In this document: one piece after another, positions 14,960-21,654 of the stretch | How the letters are laid out: every line of letters begins with the position of its first letter | How positions within the stretch are numbered: position 1 is the first letter of the stretch | Assembly: GCA_040377825.1 (NCBI GenBank) | Contig: JBEINZ010000021.1 | Location: forward strand, 1 to 21,654 | From: JBEINZ01 sp040377825 | GTDB taxonomy: Bacteria > Pseudomonadota > Alphaproteobacteria > Rhizobiales > Ancalomicrobiaceae | DNA: 21,654 nucleotides | Direction of reading: 5' to 3' | The notes under the pieces: generated by a model | What the model was told of the DNA's origin: nothing | Database searches by the model: none | Seen by the model: the letters and a program-made list of their open reading frames with translations, nothing else | Program-made: the position numbers and the translations under genes

Positions 14960-16415
14960 GCAACCGATCGAGATCGACATGCGCCGCCATATGGGCGGCA
15001 AGCGCATTAAGCGTCGCCTCGACGTCAGCCTCGTAGGCGTAGTCGGACCCCGTGGCGCCGAGATCCGCCAAGAAGCCTGTGCGGAATCGATCGTCCGCGA
15101 ACAGCCCATGAACGTAACAGCCCCTTATGAGCCCGTCCAAGCGGGCCGCGCCATCGTGGCGATCATCCGTAAATTTTACAGTGAACCGCTGGGTGTCCGG
15201 GCCCGTTGTGCGCCCGATATGCATCTCATAGCCCTTGAATGGCTTGCCCCCGTCCGCCGACATACCTTCGACTGGCTCAAGTCGTTTCTCGGACGTCAGC
15301 TCGGTTACCACGTCCAGGAGTCCTAGCCCCAACACGCTGCCCGGCGGCCCCTCCATGCCGAAGGGATCGGCGATCTCGCGGCCGAGCATCTGATACCCGC
15401 CGCAAATGCCGAGAACGCGGCCACCACGTCGGACATGGGCCGCAAGATCGATATCCCAACCATTCGCGCGGAACGCCGCGAGATCGGCAATCGTCGCCTT
15501 CGATCCCGGCAACAACACAAGATCGGCCTCGACGGGCAGCGTCTCACCCGCGCGCACCAGCACAAGCCGCACGGACGCCTCGCCCTTCAAGGGATCAAGA
15601 TCATCGAAGTTAGCGATATGCGGCAGCACCGGAACCGCGATGGTAATCGCGCCGCCGCGCGGCCGCTCGCGCCGGTCAAGGGCCACGGCGTCTTCCGCGG
15701 GAAGCCTGGCGGCCGCGGGAAAATAAGGGATCAAGCCGAGCGCGGGCCATCCGGAGTGCTGTTCGATGATGGCCATGCCATCGTTGAAGAGCGATGGATC
15801 GCCCCTGAACTTGTTCACCAGGAAACCGGCAACCATACCGGCATCCGCCGGGGCGATGACCGCCTTTGTCCCGACGATCTGCGCGATCACCCCACCTCGA
15901 TCGATATCGCCGAGCAATAAGACCGGGACGTCGGCGGCGCGCGCGAAGCCCATGTTGGCGATGTCGTTCGCCCGCAGGTTCACCTCCGCCGCGCTGCCCG
16001 CTCCTTCAACGAGCACGAGGTCTGCCTCCGCGCCGATACGGGCGAAGCTCTCCAACACCGCGGCCATGAGGCGCGGCTTCCAGGCCTGATAGTCGCGCGC
16101 CCTTGCGTTGCCGAGAATGCGCCCCTGGACGACGACTTGCGCACCGATTTCGCTTTGCGGCTTCAGCAGAACCGGATTCATGTGCACCGAAGGCGCGACC
16201 CGCGCCGCGCGAGCCTGTAACGCTTGCGCTCGCCCGATTTCACCGCCGTCGGCTGTCACAGCGGCATTGTTCGACATGTTTTGCGGCTTGAACGGCCGGA
16301 CCTTAAGGCCACGATTGGCAAAGGCGCGCGCCAAGCCGGCGACGATGACGGACTTGCCGACATCCGAGCCGGTGCCTTGGATCATGAGAGCCGGTGGCCT
16401 CGTGCCGGCGGCCAT
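14943..16415 (-). CDS. cobQ: Cobyric acid synthase CobQ (glutamine-hydrolysing)
   Basis: 490 residues, normal length. The N-terminal synthetase domain has LMIQGTGSDVGKS (nucleotide loop, residues 10-22) and FKPQNMSNNA; DIDRGGVIAQ follows near 170. The C-terminal amidotransferase domain carries the nucleophile Cys338 in LGICGGYQMLG, GYEMHIGRT, and His436 in CYVHGLF. It amidates adenosylcobyrinic a,c-diamide at four side chains to form adenosylcobyric acid, the substrate for the CobD step. The start ATG shares one base with the cobO stop (TGATG), so it is coupled to cobO, whose product supplies the adenosylated substrate. The 3' end overlaps cobD. Confidence 0.96.
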   Translation of the reverse strand: MAAGTRPPALMIQGTGSDVGKSVIVAGLARAFANRGLKVRPFKPQNMSNNAAVTADGGEIGRAQALQARAARVAPSVHMNPVLLKPQSEIGAQVVVQGRILGNARARDYQAWKPRLMAAVLESFARIGAEADLVLVEGAGSAAEVNLRANDIANMGFARAADVPVLLLGDIDRGGVIAQIVGTKAVIAPADAGMVAGFLVNKFRGDPSLFNDGMAIIEQHSGWPALGLIPYFPAAARLPAEDAVALDRRERPRGGAITIAVPVLPHIANFDDLDPLKGEASVRLVLVRAGETLPVEADLVLLPGSKATIADLAAFRANGWDIDLAAHVRRGGRVLGICGGYQMLGREIADPFGMEGPPGSVLGLGLLDVVTELTSEKRLEPVEGMSADGGKPFKGYEMHIGRTTGPDTQRFTVKFTDDRHDGAARLDGLIRGCYVHGLFADDRFRTGFLADLGATGSDYAYEADVEATLNALAAHMAAHVDLDRLLRLAR

Positions 16416-17026
16416 CAGAATTCGATCCCCTGCTGTGCCTTTACGCCAGCGGCAAAATGATGCTTCACCAGGGTCATCTCGGTGACGAGATCGGCAGCTT
16501 CGATCATTTCGGGCTTGGCATTGCGGCCGGTCACGACGATGTGCAAGTCGCTCCGGCGGCCAGTCAACGCGGTAACGACCTCGGCGAGCGGCAGATAATC
16601 GTAGCGCAGCGCGATATTGAGCTCGTCGAGCACCAGAAGCCGTATCGTGGGATCGGCCAACAAGGACAGCGCGGTTTCCCAGGCGCGACCGGCGGCGGCA
16701 ATGTCGCGCGCCTTATCTTGCGTCTCCCAGGTAAAACCTTCGCCCATCGTGTGCCAGCGGACAAGATCGGGGAAGCGAGCCAGCGCATGTTTTTCACCAG
16801 TGTCCCAGGCACCCTTTATGAATTGCACGACGCCAACCGGCCAGCCATAGCCCAGCGCCCGCAAAACAAGACCGAAGGCGGCCGTCGACTTACCCTTTCC
16901 GGGTCCAGTATGGACGATCAGAAGGCCCTTTTGCGCAATCGTCTTGGAGGCAACCTCGGCGTCCTGCACGGCCTTGCGCTTAGCCATCTTTGCCCGGTGG
17001 CGGGCTTCTTCGGTCGAGTCGGTCAT
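16415..17026 (-). CDS. cobO: Cob(I)yrinic acid a,c-diamide adenosyltransferase CobO
   Basis: 203 residues of the CobA/CobO/BtuR type. The ATP loop HTGPGKGKST is at residues 39-48, followed by AAFGLVLRALGYGWPVGVVQFIKG; VLDELNIALRYDYL and the TGRNA segment complete the family pattern. It adds the 5'-deoxyadenosyl group to cobalt of the corrin ring before the CobQ amidations. The start is ATG 17026, preceded on this strand by GAGGAA (17031-17036); an in-frame GTG at 17044 lies upstream of that site and is less likely. It is the first gene of the - strand pair cobO-cobQ and is divergent from the riboswitch-controlled unit. I see no riboswitch on its own strand. Confidence 0.95.
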   Translation of the reverse strand: MTDSTEEARHRAKMAKRKAVQDAEVASKTIAQKGLLIVHTGPGKGKSTAAFGLVLRALGYGWPVGVVQFIKGAWDTGEKHALARFPDLVRWHTMGEGFTWETQDKARDIAAAGRAWETALSLLADPTIRLLVLDELNIALRYDYLPLAEVVTALTGRRSDLHIVVTGRNAKPEMIEAADLVTEMTLVKHHFAAGVKAQQGIEF

Positions 17027-17132
17027 GGGGTTCCTCACACTCACCGCTCAAGAACACCGGCCGCAATCGCTTAGCAAGCGAAGACATGACACCCGAACGT
17101 CGCCGTCAGGCACGCAAGCGTCGCGACCGTCA
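17027..17132. other. Upstream region of cobO, divergent intergenic
   Basis: Part of the 410-bp gap between cobO (-) and cbtB (+). Apart from the cobO ribosome site at 17031-17036, only a 6-bp stem TCGCTT-AGC-AAGCGA (17067-17081) is visible. No convincing promoter for cobO was found here, although one must lie in this region or overlap the + strand promoter. Confidence 0.4.
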
Positions 17133-17162
17133 TTGACAGTCCGCCGTCCAGGGCCCTATCAA
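17133..17162 (+). promoter_or_regulatory. Sigma70-like promoter for the riboswitch/cbtBA unit
   Basis: A consensus -35 box TTGACA (17133-17138) and a -10-like TATCAA (17157-17162) are 18 bp apart. The predicted start near 17169 coincides with the first bases of the cobalamin riboswitch, which supports the call. Confidence 0.65.
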
Positions 17163-17167
17163 ATCGA

Positions 17168-17356
17168 AAGCATCGGTCCCTCGCCTTCGAGGGTGAAAAG
17201 GGAATGCGGTCGTTTCGGGCCTTGGTCCGTAACAAAGCCGCAGCTGCCCCCGCAACTGTGAGCGGTGAGTTGCCGGCCAAATTGCCACTGACTTCCAATT
17301 GGGAGTCGGGAAGGCGGTCGGCGATGTTGATCCGCAAGCCAGGAGACCTGCCGTGG
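17168..17356 (+). promoter_or_regulatory. Cobalamin riboswitch
   Basis: The region contains the conserved elements of the B12 aptamer in order: GGGTGAAAAGGGAATGCGGT (17191-17210), GCCGCAGCTGCCCCCGCAAC (17237-17256) followed by TGTGAGCGG, and the B12 box AGCCAGGAGACCTGCC (17337-17352). It begins just after the promoter at 17133-17162 and lies upstream of cbtB. Binding of adenosylcobalamin normally turns off downstream expression, here cobalt uptake, CobW and CobN. The ends given are approximate. Confidence 0.93.
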
Positions 17357-17359
17357 CTG

Positions 17360-17389
17360 ATCGCCTCCATCTTGTCGGATGGTGGCGAT
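17360..17389 (+). promoter_or_regulatory. Hairpin in the riboswitch expression platform
   Basis: ATCGCCTCCATC (17360-17371) pairs with GATGGTGGCGAT (17378-17389), 11 of 12 positions, loop TTGTCG. It follows the B12 box by 7 nt. No T run follows, so it is not a classical intrinsic terminator. GGCGAT at 17320-17325, inside the aptamer, could pair alternatively with ATCGCC at 17360-17365, offering a switch between two folds. Control could be at translation, by Rho, or by termination without a strong U tract. Confidence 0.6.
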
Positions 17390-17436
17390 GCATCTTAACC
17401 CAGGCTCCGCCGGAGGGGCGGACGAGGAGATCGACC

Positions 17437-17634
17437 ATGGAAAGCGCTACGCTTGCAGCCTCGCCTGCCGTCGTTTCGGAAGAGACGATGTCGCGCGCGG
17501 ACGTTCTAAAGGCCGCCGCCGCGGCCGCGCTGATGGGCTTAGTTCTGGTATTCACGACCGGATTCGCCCACCCGCAGCTTCTCCACAACGCGGCGCATGA
17601 TTCGCGTCACGCGTTGAGCTTCCCCTGCCACTGA
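17437..17634 (+). CDS. cbtB: CbtB cobalt transporter subunit
   Basis: 65-residue protein with one membrane helix (about residues 24-44, AAAAALMGLVLVFTTGFAH) and the typical C-terminal His-rich motif LLHNAAHDSRHALSFPCH, which is thought to bind metal. CbtB is the small partner of CbtA in the B12-regulated cobalt transporter. The start at ATG 17437 is fixed by the ribosome site GAGGAG (17424-17429), 7 nt upstream; a frame open from 17299 would cut through the riboswitch. It is the first gene behind the riboswitch and 10 bp before cbtA. Confidence 0.93.
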   Translation: MESATLAASPAVVSEETMSRADVLKAAAAAALMGLVLVFTTGFAHPQLLHNAAHDSRHALSFPCH

Positions 17635-17644
17635 CGCTAACGTC

Positions 17645-18400
17645 ATGTTCGCAAGGGTTTTCCGGGTCGGCCTCATGGCCGGCCTCGCGGCTGGGCTTGC
17701 GATGGCGGCCCTGCAGCACTTTACCACGACTCCGCTGATCCAGGCCGCCGAGCTCTACGAGCACGCGGCGACCCAGCCGGCGATTGGCAGCCCACCGATC
17801 GCATCGGCAGCGATCGGCCACGATCACGGGGCCGCGTCCGGCGCCCATGATCACGGCGGTAGCGTATGGTCGCCCGCCGACGGGCTGGAACGAACCCTGT
17901 CGACCACGCTCGCCACCGTCCTGACCGCGATCGGCTATTCACTCGTGCTAATCGCGGCCATGCTCGCAGCCGGCGAAAAGATCAATCCGCGCGCTTCGCT
18001 CGCTTGGGCGGCGGGCGCGTACGCCGCGACCGGACTTGCCACGGGTCTTGGGCTCCCACCAGAGTTGCCGGGTAGCGCAGCGGCGGATTTGGTCGGTCGG
18101 CAGCTTTGGTGGGTCGCCACGGCGGCCGCGACCGGGACCGCGCTCTTTGGGCTTATCCGGATCGACGCGCTCGGCGCCAAGATCGGCAGCGTGATCTTGC
18201 TCATCGTGCCGCATGTGATCGGCCCGCCGACTGCTCCGGCGCCTGAAAGCACGGCGCCGGCCGAACTCGCCGCGCACTTTGCCTCTACCTCGCTCGCTGT
18301 GCATGCGGCGTTCTGGCTCATGATCGGCGCGGCCGTCGGCATGGCCTGGCAGCGCACCGCGTCGCGGCCCTCCCGTGCGACCGCGAGGGCGCCAGCATGA
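17645..18400 (+). CDS. cbtA: CbtA cobalt transporter subunit
   Basis: 251-residue inner-membrane protein with about five helices, opening FRVGLMAGLAAGLAMAALQHF, the usual CbtA start. The first loop (about residues 31-80) is rich in histidine, with HDH at 59-61 and HDH at 68-70, a probable metal-gathering site in the periplasm. Other helices lie at about 85-110, 115-137, 153-200 and 217-240. With CbtB it is predicted to import cobalt; the link rests on its steady position behind B12 riboswitches. It ends in ATGA overlapping the DUF1636 start. The terminal Arg-rich tail (RTASRPSRATARAPA) is cytoplasmic-like. Confidence 0.9.
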   Translation: MFARVFRVGLMAGLAAGLAMAALQHFTTTPLIQAAELYEHAATQPAIGSPPIASAAIGHDHGAASGAHDHGGSVWSPADGLERTLSTTLATVLTAIGYSLVLIAAMLAAGEKINPRASLAWAAGAYAATGLATGLGLPPELPGSAAADLVGRQLWWVATAAATGTALFGLIRIDALGAKIGSVILLIVPHVIGPPTAPAPESTAPAELAAHFASTSLAVHAAFWLMIGAAVGMAWQRTASRPSRATARAPA

Positions 18401-18807
18401 GCGACGCGGCATCGAAACACCCCGTGACACTCTACGTCTGCTCGACCTGCCGGCGGCCGGAAGAGCCGTCGGAACCAAAGTCCGAGCGGGTCGGCGCTCG
18501 CCTCCATCGCGCCGTCGTCGAAGCCGCGGCTGGACGGGAAGATGTGACCGTCATCGGCGTGGAATGCCTCAGCGTTTGCAAGCGGCCGGTCACGATCGGC
18601 TTCGCGGCTGCGGGCAAATGGACCTATGTCTATGGCGACTTCGCCGCGACCACCTCAGAAGCCGCTGAAGCGATCCTTGCCGCCGCCGGCCAATATGCGG
18701 TGGCGGCCGAAGGGCTCATTCCCTGGCGCGAGCGGCCGGAAGCCTTGAAGCGCGGCGTCGTCGCGCGGATTCCCCCACTTCCCTCCTTGCAGGATGCCGC
18801 CGAATGA
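18397..18807 (+). CDS. DUF1636 family metal-binding (ferredoxin-like) protein
   Basis: 136-residue soluble protein. The N-terminal part has VTLYVCSTCRRPEE, with Cys15 and Cys18, and IGVECLSVCKRP, with Cys57 and Cys61. This CxxC...CxxxC layout in a thioredoxin-like fold is typical of DUF1636 and resembles [2Fe-2S] thioredoxin-like ferredoxins. The C-terminal half has GKWTYVYGDF and the tail GLIPWRERPEALKRGVVARIPPLP typical of the family. It is overlapped on both sides (ATGA with cbtA; ATGA with cobW), so its dose is matched to the cobalt importer and CobW. A role in cobalt handling or electron supply to cobalamin synthesis is inferred from context; no activity is known to me. Confidence 0.85.
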   Translation: MSDAASKHPVTLYVCSTCRRPEEPSEPKSERVGARLHRAVVEAAAGREDVTVIGVECLSVCKRPVTIGFAAAGKWTYVYGDFAATTSEAAEAILAAAGQYAVAAEGLIPWRERPEALKRGVVARIPPLPSLQDAAE

Positions 18808-19850
18808 ACGCGCCCGCCTCGCTTGCAAAAGTCCCCGTGACCATCGTCACCGGGTTCCTCGGCGCCGGCAAGACCACGCTGATCCGCCATGTGCTGGAAA
18901 CCGCGAAGGGTCGGCGCCTCGCGCTCATCATCAACGAGTTCGGCGATGTCGGCGTCGACGGCGAGATCTTGCGCGCGTGCGGCATCGAGAGCTGCCCGGA
19001 AGAAAACATCGTGGAGCTCGCCAACGGCTGCCTCTGCTGCACCGTGGCCGACGACTTCATCCCCGCGATCGAAAGCCTGCTCGCCCATCCCTCGCGCCCC
19101 GAGCACATCATCGTGGAGACGTCCGGCCTAGCGCTGCCGAAGCCGCTGATCAAGGCGTTCGACTGGCCGCCGATCCGCGCACGACTGACCGTCGACGGGG
19201 TGATCGCCGTGGTCGACGCGGCCGCCGTTGCCGCCGGCCGCTTTGCCGACGATCCCGAGGCTGTCCTGGCGCAGCGCGAGGAGGATGCCGCGGTCGATCA
19301 CGACAACCCGCTTGAGGAAGTCTACGAGGACCAGCTGCTTTCGGCCGATCTCGTGATCGTCAACAAGGCCGATCTTGTCGGCGCCGACGAACTCGGCCGG
19401 GTCGGATCGGAGATTGCCGCGACCGTGCCGCGCGCGGTCAAGATCGTCTCGTCCCACGAAGGCAAGGTCGATGCCGACGTGCTCCTCGGCCTCGCTGCCG
19501 GCGCGGAGGACGACCTCGCCAACCGACCCTCACAACACGATTCGGAACCCGATCACGACCATGACGATTTCGAGAGTTTTGTGGTGAACCTATCGCCGGC
19601 GAACGATCCGGCCGCTCTTGTTGCTCGGCTGGCGAGCATCGCCGAGGCGCATGATGTGCTGCGGATGAAGGGCTTCGTCGCGGTTGCCGGCAAGCCGATG
19701 CGCCTGCTCGTACAGGGCGTCGGCACCCGCTTTCGCCATCACTACGATCGCGCGTGGCGTCCAGACGAACCACGCCTCGGCCGCCTTGTCGTGATCGGCC
19801 AGAAAGGGCTCGATCGGCCGGCGATCGAAGCCTTGCTCGTGGCGCGCTGA
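18804..19850 (+). CDS. cobW: CobW, G3E family GTPase (cobalt metallochaperone)
   Basis: 348 residues. Walker A GFLGAGKTT at 17-25, metal-binding GCLCCT (Cys76, Cys78, Cys79), IIVETSGLA, and the guanine-specific NKAD at 187-190. A His/Asp-rich segment (residues 245-254, with HD, DHDHDD) precedes the C-terminal CobW domain, which includes RMKGFVAVAGKPMRLLVQGVG. CobW is a GTP-dependent metallochaperone that supplies Co(II) to the CobNST cobaltochelatase. Its position directly before cobN, behind a B12 riboswitch and a cobalt transporter, supports this cobalt role rather than zinc (ZigA/YeiR-type) homologs. It overlaps the preceding gene by 4 bp and is 18 bp from cobN. Confidence 0.95.
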   Translation: MNAPASLAKVPVTIVTGFLGAGKTTLIRHVLETAKGRRLALIINEFGDVGVDGEILRACGIESCPEENIVELANGCLCCTVADDFIPAIESLLAHPSRPEHIIVETSGLALPKPLIKAFDWPPIRARLTVDGVIAVVDAAAVAAGRFADDPEAVLAQREEDAAVDHDNPLEEVYEDQLLSADLVIVNKADLVGADELGRVGSEIAATVPRAVKIVSSHEGKVDADVLLGLAAGAEDDLANRPSQHDSEPDHDHDDFESFVVNLSPANDPAALVARLASIAEAHDVLRMKGFVAVAGKPMRLLVQGVGTRFRHHYDRAWRPDEPRLGRLVVIGQKGLDRPAIEALLVAR

Positions 19851-19868
19851 GGAGGGTCGGGACCGGTC

Positions 19869-21654
19869 GTGCACCTGCTGGCGCAGGAGATCCGCTCGCT
19901 CGACGAAGCAGAGACCGCGGTCGATCTCGGCCAAAGCCCGGCCGACCTCGTGGTACTGTCCTTCACCGATTCCGATCTTGCCGCCGTTGCCGCCGCTTGG
20001 AAGGCCGTGGACGGGCCGCGCCCTAGCTTGCGGCTTGCCAATCTCGGCCGGCTGAAACACCCCTATTCGGTCGATCTTCACCTCGAACGCGTGGCTAGCC
20101 GAGCGCGCGCCATTATTGTGCGTTGCCTTGGCGGCGCGGATTACTGGCGCTATGGCATCGACGAACTCGCCGTGCTCTCGCGCTCGAAAAGCATCGCGCT
20201 AGCGATCGTGCCGGGCGACCATGTGGACGATCCCCGCCTGGATCGCGCCTCGACGTTGCCCGAGCCGGAACTGCGGCGCATCTGGACTTGGTTTCAGGAA
20301 GGCGGGCCCACGAATATGGGCTCGCTAATCGGCTATGTTTCGCGCTTGGCCGGCCACCCTTGTGTTTGGCGCGAGCCCGAGCCTCTCCCGGCAGCCGCGC
20401 GGTATGAGAGCGCTTGCCGCGCGGCGCGCGTTCCCATTGATGATCTTGGACGGAGGGGCGAGGCCCCCCGCGCGCTCATCTTATCCTACCGCTCGCTCCT
20501 CCTGGCGGCCGACACCGCGCCGATCGAAGCACTTGCGGAGGCGTTGGCTGAACGAGGGCTGAGCACGACCGCTCTATCCGTCACCAGCCTCAAGGATCCG
20601 CGCGCGGTCATAGCCATCGCCGAGGCCATGGCCGCAGAACCGCCGAACGTGATTCTCAATACCACGGCGTTTTCCGGTCGGCTCGAAGACGGCTCGACCG
20701 TGCTCGAACGCGCAGGCGTCCCAGTGCTGCAAGCGATTTTGCCCACGACGCCGCGCGAGGCCTGGGCGGCAAGCCCGCGCGGGCTCGGCGCGGCGGATCT
20801 GGCCATGAACGTCGTTCTGCCTGAACTTGACGGGCGCATCGTCACGCGGCCGATCTCCTTCAAGCGGGATGGCGTACTTGATGCCGAACTGGAATTCGCC
20901 CGCACGGCTCACGAAACCGAGCCCTCGCGCATCGCCCATGTCGCCGATCTCGCCGCGGCGTGGGTGCGGCTTCGGCAAGCCGCACCGGCCGAGCGGAGGG
21001 TCGCCCTCGTTCTGTCGGACTACCCGGCCAAGCGCGGACGAACCGGATATGCCGTTGGGCTCGATACTCCGGCAAGCGTTGGCACGATAACTGAGGCGCT
21101 TGGCCAAGCCGGCTACGCGGTTGGGTCGTTGCCGAGCGGCGACACAATGATGGAGTGCCTTGAAGGCCGAGCGCCCGGCGCCGAGGCATATCTATCGCTC
21201 GCCGATTATCGTCGGATGTTCACCGCATTGCCGCAGTCGTTCCAGGCGGCCGTGACCGCCGCCTGGGGCGATCCAGCGACGGATCCCGCTCAATCACGCC
21301 CGTTTGACCCCTCATCAGGCCTTCGGCCGCCTTCTCCCTCAAGGGGAGAAGGGGATCAGGACGCGTTCCGTTTTCCAGTCGTCGGAACCGGCAACATCAT
21401 CGTTGCCGTGCAGCCGGATCGAGGCCGAACCGCTGACAGGAAAGCCAGCTATCACGACGCCAATCTGCCGCCGCGCCACGGCTATATAGCCTTTTATCTT
21501 TGGCTTCGGCATGTCTTTCAAATCGATGCGATGATTCACCTCGGCACGCACGGCACGCTCGAATGGCTGCCCGGCAAGGCCGTCGCGCTGACGGACACTT
21601 GTGCTCCGGAAGTCCTGGTCGGCGCGACACCGATTATCTATCCCTTCATCGTCA
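19869..21654 (+). CDS. cobN: CobN, cobaltochelatase large subunit (3' end outside window)
   Basis: Open frame from GTG 19869 to the window end, 595 codons of a protein that is normally about 1100-1300 residues. The start VHLLAQEIRSLDEAETAVDLGQSPADLVVLS is typical of CobN, and GGAGGG (19851-19856) lies 12 nt upstream. Landmarks include IIVRCLGGADYWRYGIDEL, VLQAILPTTPREAWAAS, RVALVLSDYPAKRGRTGYAV and MIHLGTHGTLEWLPGKAVAL (His557, His561, Glu565). CobN with CobS and CobT inserts cobalt into hydrogenobyrinic acid a,c-diamide using ATP, the step specific to the aerobic pathway. Residues about 480-496 (DPSSGLRPPSPSRGEGD) are not part of the family and are encoded by a palindromic repeat inserted in frame. 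The frame is kept on both sides. Confidence 0.95.
   Translation, partial: MHLLAQEIRSLDEAETAVDLGQSPADLVVLSFTDSDLAAVAAAWKAVDGPRPSLRLANLGRLKHPYSVDLHLERVASRARAIIVRCLGGADYWRYGIDELAVLSRSKSIALAIVPGDHVDDPRLDRASTLPEPELRRIWTWFQEGGPTNMGSLIGYVSRLAGHPCVWREPEPLPAAARYESACRAARVPIDDLGRRGEAPRALILSYRSLLLAADTAPIEALAEALAERGLSTTALSVTSLKDPRAVIAIAEAMAAEPPNVILNTTAFSGRLEDGSTVLERAGVPVLQAILPTTPREAWAASPRGLGAADLAMNVVLPELDGRIVTRPISFKRDGVLDAELEFARTAHETEPSRIAHVADLAAAWVRLRQAAPAERRVALVLSDYPAKRGRTGYAVGLDTPASVGTITEALGQAGYAVGSLPSGDTMMECLEGRAPGAEAYLSLADYRRMFTALPQSFQAAVTAAWGDPATDPAQSRPFDPSSGLRPPSPSRGEGDQDAFRFPVVGTGNIIVAVQPDRGRTADRKASYHDANLPPRHGYIAFYLWLRHVFQIDAMIHLGTHGTLEWLPGKAVALTDTCAPEVLVGATPIIYPFIV
21308..21354 (+). repeat. REP-like palindromic element inserted in frame inside cobN
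   Basis: The element starts with CCCCTCATCAGGCC and ends with AAGGGGAGAAGGGG. It holds two stems: GGCC-TTC-GGCC (21318-21328) and CTTCTCCC-TCAAG-GGGAGAAG (21331-21351), with flanking CCCC/GGGG able to pair outside (21308-21311 with 21351-21354, sharing one base). This arrangement matches the abundant short dispersed palindromes of Rhizobiales, which usually sit between genes. Here it encodes about 16 residues of CobN (near 480-496) without breaking the frame. Confidence 0.75.

Noticed and set aside
17299..17436. Upstream extension of cbtB into the riboswitch
   Set aside because: This region is the B12 aptamer and its hairpin; the CbtB length and the GAGGAG site support ATG 17437.
21304..21489. 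Short + strand frame with GRLLPQGEKG
   Set aside because: This is another-frame reading of the palindromic element in cobN. Such peptides often appear as spurious ORFs over these repeats.
1..21654. tRNA, rRNA, CRISPR array, insertion sequence or integrase
   Set aside because: No cloverleaf, repeated spacer pattern, transposase motif or terminal inverted repeat pair was found on either strand.

Overview
The window looks like a chromosomal segment from a GC-rich alphaproteobacterium, most likely of the Hyphomicrobiales (Rhizobiales) group. This rests on the GC-rich coding style, the aerobic-type (late cobalt insertion) cobalamin genes cobN, cobO and cobW together with the cobalt transporter pair cbtB-cbtA, and a short palindromic repeat inside cobN whose pattern is typical of Rhizobiales genomes. 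Species cannot be named from sequence alone. No rRNA, tRNA, transposase, integrase or CRISPR array was seen.

Left part (1-12919, all + strand): a catabolic gene cluster. It opens with the tail of a Gfo/Idh/MocA sugar or polyol dehydrogenase, a family I CoA-transferase and an enoyl-CoA hydratase. After a 129-bp gap comes a complete carbohydrate ABC importer closely resembling the glucose/mannose Gts type: periplasmic binding protein, two permeases, and an ATPase. It is followed without a break by a GMC flavin dehydrogenase, an SDR dehydrogenase, a second Gfo/Idh/MocA enzyme, a second GMC dehydrogenase of the choline/alcohol type, and a small Dabb-domain protein. Many junctions are 1-4 bp overlaps (ATGA or TAATG), so these genes are probably translated as coupled units. 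Three stem-loops lie in the two gaps within the transporter, after the binding-protein gene and after the second permease gene, where they could set unequal protein ratios. The set reads as uptake of a sugar-like compound and its stepwise oxidation by several dehydrogenases, possibly ending in acyl-CoA chemistry. The substrate cannot be read from the sequence.

Right part (12929-21654): cobalamin synthesis and cobalt handling. cobC (-) and cobD (+) diverge from start codons that share one CATG. cobD carries an apparent 1-base deletion in a C run and ends by overlapping the 3' end of cobQ (-). cobO (-) lies upstream of cobQ and is coupled to it. A divergent + strand unit starts with a sigma70-like promoter, a cobalamin riboswitch and a strong hairpin, then cbtB, cbtA, a DUF1636 metal-binding protein, cobW and cobN (cut by the window end). 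This unit makes sense as B12-repressed cobalt uptake, cobalt delivery and cobalt insertion.

The most notable points are the REP-like palindrome inserted in frame into cobN, the cobD frameshift, the complete riboswitch leader, and the double-GMC sugar oxidation cluster, which I cannot match to a described pathway.
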